Part shown: one piece after another, positions 34,690-64,000 of the stretch | Layout of the letters: each line of letters opens with the position of its first letter | How positions within the stretch are numbered: position 1 is the stretch's first letter | NCBI GenBank assembly: GCA_012932295.1 | Contig: JAAONU010000022.1 | Coordinates: 310,001-374,000 of the forward strand | Direction of reading: 5' to 3' | DNA: 64,000 bases | DNA from: Cyclina sinensis | Lineage: Eukaryota; Mollusca; Bivalvia; Venerida; Veneridae | The notes under the pieces: generated by a model | Database searches by the model: none | What the model was told of the DNA's origin: nothing | Seen by the model: only the letters and a program-made list of their open reading frames with translations | Made by a program: the position numbers and the translations under genes

Positions 34690-36010
34690 TTCCGAATGAT
34701 TCGTTCATGGGCGCCGCCATGACACAGGTGCAATGAGAGAATTACCACACATACAGTACACGCAGCGCGGACTTTGACAACGAACATCCGTCCCCGCGAT
34801 TTTACTGTTCGCGTTGTAACCAAAATGACCACCGCGTCGAGTGTTCATTCGTATAAAACGCGGGGGTCAGCGCGGCCGTCCGCGGTGTTCAGTACCGCGC
34901 CATGTCCCGGCGTCGGGTCGCAGGGGTTTGCGGTGTCCAAAAAAACGAAGTCGCAACACAATTTTACTTTCCCCTACTTTTTTTCAGACGAGTTACAAAA
35001 ACACGTAATTATTACCAGTTGAAGTTGTTTCTTTTTCTTTTTAATACCCCATCCAGTTAAACTTTTATTTGTTGACGTTCTATGTTTGGTTGTATAATTG
35101 AGGGTAACACAGCCGATTATGAATAGATTTACACACCTACATGCCATCTTGTTAACTTTAATTGCTGCAATTAATATATTTTCAAGTCTTCAATCGGTGC
35201 CGCGCTTGCGTTAATTCACTCGCAAATAAATTACACACAAATAAATTACTAACGATCATCAAACTGTGAAAAGTTAATAGATCTAATTTAAACTGTCAAA
35301 ATTCGAACAAATCCACTCTAATTATGATGCATTTATTTACGCTCCTTTTTGTTTACGCAAAGAATGACCATTCAAAGCAGTTGCTTCCGGAAACAGCTGA
35401 TCATATTTTCAGAAAATGAATTGTCTGTGTTTTTAGGTCAACACGTGTTTAACTTCTTTCGACACCTGTATCGTCTAGGCGCTTGGCAAAAATTATTGAT
35501 CGATTTTGCTATATAGTAACAAGCGTTTTTCAAAAATTCCAAAAACGAAAGTACACAATAAACCTACACCGCATATGTTCTTGAAATTTTGTTTTAATTT
35601 GACCAACTGAAGTTAGCCACAAAATACATGTAAGTAAAATAAGTAAAAAGAAAACCACGTACGTGTACTGTACGCTGAGTATGTTTAAATGCAGTAGTCT
35701 CCAAGTCAGAACATCGCGGGGACGAGCGGCATTCTGTCACCGCGATACGCGGTGATCATACCCCTCGGCGGTTGTCGCGGTGGTCATTTTAGTGGACACC
35801 CGAAATTTCGGGTGGCCAGTCGCGGTGGACTGAGACAATACCGGCCCCCGCGACAATGTTAACAATGTCAAAGTCCGCGCTGCGTGTACTGTATTGAAAT
35901 AGTAAAGAGCGCAATGGACGAAATGGTCAGAAACAAAATTTCGGTACGGAACGGAATGTCTGGCATTTAAAGCTTTATCTGCGCATGAGCAAGTAATCTT
36001 TTCCGTGATA
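34690..36010. repeat. CpG-rich long inverted repeat
   Basis: Two GC-rich arms (about 34690-35010 and 35700-36010) face each other across about 0.7 kb of AT-rich DNA. A perfect 27-bp inverted match is at 34752-34778 and 35867-35893. Another 15-bp one (AAAATGACCACCGCG) is at 34822-34836 and 35776-35790. The frames in each arm (34774-35022 plus, 35737-36015 minus) are therefore diverged copies of each other and share a TKMTTA core. I do not take them as genes, but the CpG density is far above the surroundings. Confidence 0.7.
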
Positions 36011-36539
36011 AACAAAATGTGTTTGGGTCGGAAAGGCTGGCCGGCTGGGCTATCAGCTGATAAACATCACTCGCTCAGCTCAATTTTCGGTCGCGCTGGG
36101 CGACTGGACGACCGCTAATCTGTATCACTGGTTCAAAATTTACTAAAGTTAATATTAATTTTTTGTTGAATGATTTATATTTATTTCATAAAATAAAACA
36201 CATTATATAACATATTTTTATCAGATATATTTATATATAAAAAGCATGTATATAACACAGTTGATGATCATTTTCATATTTAATACACATTAGGCTATAT
36301 TTCACTAATTTTTAAGAGTTTTTTCTTCAAATTATGATAAAAAAATCTTACTTGATTGTGGATATTTATCAGATATGTTTCTGACATGTAATAATATCAA
36401 GGATGTATCAATCTGAAACAAGATAATGAATATGTATTAGGGGTGAAAAGACTTAATAAGCATAGACATTTCACCCCAAAATGGAGGTGAAATGTCTTGG
36501 GAGGAAAATTCTTGGGGGTGAAACGTCTGTCAACCATTT

Positions 36540-37757
36540 TCTTTAGAGGTTTTAGTAAAAAGGTAATTTAGTATAATAAAATTACGCTACCCCAACAGTC
36601 CCAGCTTTTATCAGTGGACTGAACAAGTTTTATAAATTTTAAGAATTCAAAATAAATGTTTAAGTAAGATCCTCAATTAAATCTTGTTTTCTTTGTTATT
36701 ATCTTTTATAATTTTAATGTTCCTGACACGCACCTGCCTAGTATAGGCAGTATTGACTTTTGGCAGTAATAAGTTGAATTTGAAGTTTATAAAAAGTGCT
36801 GTTCACACCTTTTCGGTAAAGAATAACTAGTTAAGTCTATCAGTATTCAATTAATGCAGTCCCTAGACTTAATAATAAAAAAAAAAAATGAAGAGAAAAG
36901 CAACAACAACAGCAGTTAACCCTTAACCTGCTGAAACCGAAAGTGATTACCCTTTGCCACCAGTATAGAGCCAGGCCAGCCTGCACATCCGTGCAGTCTG
37001 ACCAGGCTCTATACTGTTGGTAGCTCATTTTTTTGTATTTTGATATTGAAATCCCTTAAACTTAGAATGGACTGTTCCAGATTCAAAGCTGGGCAAATCC
37101 ATTACAAAATTTCAGCATGTTCAGGGTTAAAACTATAGGTAAAACGTACTGTCAAACACATTGTCAATCAATAAATTATGCTCTCGTTCATTTAAATAAT
37201 CAGTGATTTTTGGTCGCACATTTCTACATTATTATTAATCCAGTTATTTAGTCATTATTTACCAGTTAGGTGTGAATAGCACCTATTGTTATACTTAAAT
37301 TACCTTTTTACCAAAACCTCCAAACAAAACACTCTATGTTATCAATTTATCGAACTTGTTATTCACTGAACTTACTGTCTTCCCAATAGGCGGTCATTAA
37401 AACATGTGCATACTAATTGAAAAGTTTTCAGAAATCAATGAATTTTTTTAAGTAAAAAAAAAGCTTAAAGAAATATTCTTATAACTTTTTCAAAATGTAA
37501 ATAAAGTCTAAGCAAGATTTTTTAGCATCTATCAGTCACTTTTAAAATGTAGCATTATAATAAATAATTTGCTTTCAGAAAAGATTGTTTTGATATCTAT
37601 GAGGGTATGATGCTAGCTGTTAACAGCATCTAACAGATAATCAGATATAAAAAATGATACTGTGATGCATTCATAAAAATTGATCTTATCATCAAACACA
37701 ACAAACACCCGGTTTTAGCGTACAAATTTACCTGGATGCTCTTTCATTTTCCTTCAG
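36540..37757. other. Region upstream of the DPP8/9 gene, with a hairpin repeat
   Basis: At 36915-37140 lies an interspersed repeat with an inverted core: AGTATAGAGCC at about 36961 faces GGCTCTATACT at about 37005. A 5' non-coding exon must lie somewhere upstream of the acceptor at 37757, but I cannot place it or a promoter. Confidence 0.5.
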
Positions 37758-37837
37758 GATAAACCTCAACTTTAGCATGCGGTGTGTCTAAACTTATCAA
37801 AGCCAAAATTGACAGGCCTAAGAAGAAAAAATTGAAG

Positions 37838-60075
<22,238 letters not shown>

Positions 60076-61690
60076 AAAATGGCAGTTTTCAGAAAAAAAA
60101 GAGACTTCCAATGAAGGAACAGTTACCATTATTACTGTTCTCCACACTTCCATGTCATCAGATTGTTTACACAGCTATTAATAGAGAATTATTTAATTAG
60201 CTGTATTTAGAGTACTTTTTCAAAACTGTCTACACAACTGTTATTAGGACATGTCAATATTGCTTTATCAGACCACTGTCTTAGAGATAAAATGATTTGT
60301 TACTAGAACAATGCCTAGCAGATTTACTACACAGCTATTTCTAGCTCACCTGTCACGTAGTGACAGAGTGAGCTTTTGTGATCGCCTTTTGTCCGTCATC
60401 AAAAGCCTAAAAGTAGAAAAACCTTGTTAATGCTCTAGAGGTAACATTTTCAGTCCTAATGTCCTTGAAATTTGTCAGAAAGTTTGTTTTGATGATTTCT
60501 AGCTCAATAGGATATGGGTCATCTGGGTTCAAAAACTAGGTCACAGAGCCCAAATATGAAAAAACCTTGTTAACACTCTAGTAGTTACATTTTCAGTCCA
60601 AATATTCCGGAAATTTGTCAGAAAGATTGCTTTGATGATTTCTAGGTCAAGCTCCAATATGGGTCATCTGGGGTCAATTAACCAGGTCCATAGCAACTTT
60701 GTTAAAAGCAGTCATAATCAGGTGAGCGATACAGGGCCATCATGGCCCTCTTGTTAAAACATTGCATTACTTTTTATAGAACACTGTCTGCACAGCTGTT
60801 TTGAAGAAGTGTTCTAGTCAATTACCTGTTAAAATCCAAAGAAAAAGAATGAATTAAAAACAGTGGTTATTTCTAAAACCATCACCTAAAATTTAGCATA
60901 CAAAGCTTTTGAACTGAACAGGTATTTTAAAGTCCATATCTGTATTTTCAGTTTCTTTACTGTAAAAGATGGTATTGCAGATCCACTGATATTAAACTGA
61001 TTATGTTACTCTATACTTTATGCCTTTGGTGACCTTTTAAATCTTAAAGCATTTGAAGAACCGGCCTAAAATTTTTCTCATGAAATATATCTTTGAAGTC
61101 AGAATGTTCAAAAATGTTATTTTTTGATTATTTTTATCTTTTCATTTCATACAGTTTGGTATTTAGTAGCTAGCCGTAATATTTACATTATATCTTGTCA
61201 TAGCCTTCCAGTATATTGTCTCAGATTATTTTAGGAGAACAATAGTGAGATGGTCGTAGGTTTATATTAACACAGGCTGCTTACAATATACAGATATTAT
61301 TTAATTTTTTGGAATAAGTGTGGGCATTTTGTTTTATTTTATTATTGTTCATTACATATTACATTAAAATGCATATTACATTTATCATACATGTAAGGCA
61401 CTAACATACAATGTAAAAGTTTTTGATGAAGATTTTGCCATTTTCAAAAGCATCTGTTATATATATTAATGTTATTTGTCCAGAGATTGAGGTATAAATG
61501 ATTTTACAGGAAAGACACACTGGTCTAAGGCTTATATGTTGCAGCATGTTCTAGAGGGAACAGGTTCAGATTCTGTATTATAGTCCCTTTATTCACTAAC
61601 AGTATTGGTCAGAACATATTGTGAAATAAAAGCGAAAAATCTTCTATTACTAATTGTCTTTCAGATCAGATGTTAAATCAAGGTCCAGTA
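60076..61690 (+). other. Probable 3' UTR of the DPP8/9 gene
   Basis: Non-coding sequence follows the TAG stop (60073-60075). AATAAA motifs on the plus strand lie at about 61625 and further on near 61823, 61894, 62613 and 63026, so the 3' end cannot be fixed. One AGCTCACC-family repeat lies inside (60343-60755). Confidence 0.5.
60343..60755 (+). repeat. AGCTCACC-family repeat, short copy
   Basis: The hairpin head is almost identical to that of the copy at 40920. About two body units of the 140-bp type follow ('actctagtagttacattttc', 'tttgtcagaaagattgc'), then the tail CAGGTGAGCGATACAGGGCC with CTCTTGTT. It is an internally shortened version of the 40920-42657 copy. Confidence 0.8.
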
Positions 61691-61805
61691 TATCAGTGCT
61701 ATACACTGAGCATGGAAAAGAACCAGGGGTGTATTTGTATCTGTATCTTGCACCATCCCCCACAACATGAAATAAGTAATCTCTGCATGGGGCGTTGGTC
61801 GTATG
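61690..61805 (-). repeat. SINE-like repeat fragment (same family as 31505-31797)
   Basis: The plus-strand text 'gtgctatacactgagcatgg', then 'cttgcaccatcccccacaac' and 'aagtaatctctgcatggggc' is the inverse of the left half of the 31505-31797 repeat. Confidence 0.55.
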
Positions 61806-63490
61806 GTCTAAAATTCAAATAAATTAATGTCCACAGTTAAGAGCAATTCATTATTAACATCACATCTTATTAGTGGAACTAATATGTTTGAAATAAATAG
61901 TACTTGTTATAACAATCCAATAATTGCTGGGTCTATAAGGCATAAAAAATGTCCAAATGGTGACTAATTTAATTCTTGTTTTCATTACATGTGAAATTAG
62001 TATTCAGTAATATTTCAAAGCTGCTTCTATTGTTAAAATGTCAGTTGCTGATTAACCAATGTGATATTTTTATTTGGTGTGATATGATAATGTATTTATA
62101 TTTTTATTAATTTTTAGTGTTTTTTTTTTCTTTTTAAATGATGTCATATGAGATCACAGAATGAACAATTGTGTATATAATGGTACATGTTGTTTTTTGT
62201 TGTCTTTTTAAATACAAATAAGAAAATATTTTGTTTTGTAAAAGTTTTAAGCCTCACAAAAGTTACCAATTATCAGCATGCATAATGAACATATTAAGTT
62301 ATTGTAAACCACAGAATGGTGGCAGCTTAGGAAATGTGTAGAAAAATAAGGTTAGATAGAACTGTATTCTGTCATACACAAAATCAAGATATAATTCCCC
62401 AATTTTTATTTTGGAAACTTAATATAATTATCAAAAAGGAAAGGTTTAAAGTTTTTTTTAACTTTTATTTTTTCAAAACTGTGTGCTTGCATTAAGGTAT
62501 GTTAGTATGTATGGTTCAGAATATATAATGAAACATTTAACATGTTTGAGTAAGTTACTCTAGACTATTTCCTTTTCATAAATACTTAGGTATGTAAATT
62601 GGTCATGCAATAAATCAAACATTAAATTTTTTTTGGCTTGCTGGTTAATGACCTGTGCCCTGATGGTGCCCACTATTTCAGTCTTTTTGAACACTGAAGA
62701 CCATATATATTTACAGTCTAACTATGGTCTACACTGACTGCCATGGTCTTCACTCACCATAATCAATATATTTTAAGAAGAATCCCTATAGTTGATAAAT
62801 GGGTTTGTCCATACTGAACAATGGACAAGTTTATTTTCAAACTTTAGAAGAGTCAGGGTTAAAATAACCTGCATATATGTAGTTTGAATGAAATACTGGT
62901 GCTCATCAAAATATAATCATTTACATAAAAAGATTTTTCAATGTTTGCTATACCTAGAATATATACCTGTGGTGAATGTCAGTCTTTGAGTTTGTAGGGT
63001 CTTTATTATAATTTGAACAAAAAAACAGAAATAAAAACTATTTGACTATATAAAGTGATTTCATTTGGAAATGTTTGAATCAAGTGTAAGGAAGGGAAAC
63101 AGTTTTTATTATTCAATCTTTTCATTCAGTAGCACTGAAATCTTTCACATTTTCACCTCCTAGGTGTACAGTTTTATTTTAGATTGAATGTAAAGATGTT
63201 TAGATGTTTTTCGAGAAAGTAAAGCATCTATGTTAGAGCCCAGAGGTTGTAGGTTTGAAAAATAGCTGCCAGTTGTTTCTGTGTGTGTGTGCCTTGATTC
63301 CTTCTGTAAGAAGCTTCACCAGGATTAGATCATGTCATGATTTTTTGTTCACTGTCACTTTGATATAAATTTTTATGACTGAAACCAAAGGTTACATCTT
63401 TTTTGGTCACAGTGACCTAAAATTTACATGTAAAAGTACATGCAAATTCTACATTTTTTTCTCCCGTAACTTAATGTTTGTTTGTTCCAG
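61806..63490. other. Intergenic or 3' UTR sequence, nothing recognised
   Basis: AT-rich, with stop codons in all frames and several AATAAA motifs. The block 62640-62830 resembles a common dispersed repeat ('gaccatatatatttacagtc', 'ggtctacactgactgcca') but its limits are unclear. Confidence 0.4.
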
Positions 63491-63616
63491 ATAGAAGTTT
63501 GTAGATTTTTTTATCTGCCAAGTCATAATGAACCTGTCGATGTTTTGCCGAACCAGTTGTGGGGAGGACAGGCAAGTGTTGAGTTCGGAGTGGAGATGGA
63601 TAGAGACAAAATGTAG
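63491..63616 (+). CDS. Candidate exon with a GRASP-like PDZ stretch
   Basis: After a good acceptor (TTTGTTTGTTCCAG ending at 63490) a 41-codon frame runs to TAG at 63614-63616. It includes VDVLPNQLWGGQASVEFGVEM. The WGGQ-type core with a preceding P-x2-L/W resembles the start of the PDZ-like domains of Golgi reassembly-stacking proteins (recalled form: P-S-N-L-W-G-G-Q-G-L-L-G). It could be a terminal or alternative exon of a neighbouring gene, a decayed copy, or chance. No other exon of such a gene is seen in the window. Confidence 0.3.
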   Translation: MEVCRFFYLPSHNEPVDVLPNQLWGGQASVEFGVEMDRDKM

Positions 63617-64000
63617 ATGTAGACATTCAGAAACCTAAGACCTTTTGATTGAGAGATTTTTGTAAAAGTTCAAATAGTGAATATGCATCATGCTACAAAA
63701 ATAATTACATTGAGCAATTTATTTCCAGTTCTGTGACTTCACCAGATATGTTTAGCATAAAAATAAAACATTGAAATAACCCTTTCTCTGAAATTCCAAT
63801 GAATGTTCAGCCCCTGCCACCCAGCCACCCACCCTGCTGCCTTTCTCCCCACCACACACACTACACAAAACAGAGGCGGGTGCAATGTATTGTAACTTAC
63901 ATTTGTAATTTTAGTTTAGTTATGTATTGAAATATTTAAATGATATTCATATTGTGTAACACATGTATGTAATATTTTGATTTAAATGCCACAATGTGTC
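63617..64000. other. Right-edge sequence, nothing recognised
   Basis: AT-rich, with one C-rich low-complexity patch at 63811-63865 (CCACCCAGCCACCCACCC). No coding frame or repeat boundary is seen. Confidence 0.4.

Larger units (their letters stand above)
33155..36528. mobile_element. Putative large inverted-repeat element with AGACGTTTCACCC ends
   Basis: AGACGTTTCACCC at 33155 is mirrored by GGGTGAAACGTCT ending at 36528. Both are followed inward by a series of 'AAGACTTTTCCTCC' and 'AAGACATTTCACC' subterminal repeats (33155-33265 and 36445-36528). I found no clear target duplication and no transposase. It could be a single 3.4-kb element or two related short elements facing each other. The GC-rich inverted repeat at 34690-36010 and a SINE-like fragment (33490-33605) lie within it. 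Confidence 0.5.

Noticed and set aside
34774..35022. 82-codon GC-rich frame with protein-like composition
   Set aside because: It is one arm of an inverted repeat, and the frame in the other arm (35737-36015) is only partly conserved. Without transcripts or homologues I do not call a gene.

Overview
The window is nuclear DNA of an animal, most likely a bivalve mollusc. The genes are split by many GT-AG introns in AT-rich sequence. Between and inside them lie dense short interspersed repeats of kinds I associate with bivalve genomes: tRNA-headed SINEs, hairpin-ended repeats with TCCG runs, and tandem blocks rich in TGACCTTGACC. No bacterial-style operon, CRISPR array or rRNA gene is visible.

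Two host genes can be assembled completely from the sequence. They lie head to head about 21.7 kb apart. On the minus strand, seven coding exons between 16138 and 9670 join in phase into a 363-residue mitochondrial carrier of the SLC25A42 (coenzyme A / ADP carrier) type. On the plus strand, nineteen coding exons between 37838 and 60075 join in phase into an 842-residue cytosolic prolyl dipeptidase of the DPP8/DPP9 type, with the full Ser-Asp-His triad at the same spacing as the human enzymes. I see no functional link between the two genes. Two weaker exon candidates sit at the edges: one of unknown identity at 619-708 on the minus strand, and one with a GRASP-like PDZ stretch at 63491-63616 on the plus strand.

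Layout: 1-9600 is repeats, a broken B-box (TRIM-like) relic and a 276-bp tandem array. 9670-16138 is the carrier gene. 17370-17884 is a short inverted-repeat transposon with a 9-bp target duplication. About 18610-27660 is a two-ORF LINE on the minus strand, split by a 3171-bp inverted-repeat element with a 5-bp target duplication. 28830-37750 holds hairpin-ended repeats, a LINE relic, SINE-like copies and a GC-rich long inverted repeat. 37838-60075 is the DPP8/9 gene, whose introns carry several nested repeats. The rest is 3' UTR and intergenic sequence.

The most unusual observation is in the DPP8/9 gene. Several consecutive or nearby introns end in tandem arrays whose repeat unit contains the 3' splice site itself. 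Exon 5 is preceded by eight 64-bp units and exon 6 by thirteen 82-83-bp units. Each unit repeats the pyrimidine tract, the AG and the first bases of the exon. In both cases only the last acceptor gives an open reading frame. Weaker versions of the same pattern precede exons 18 and 10.
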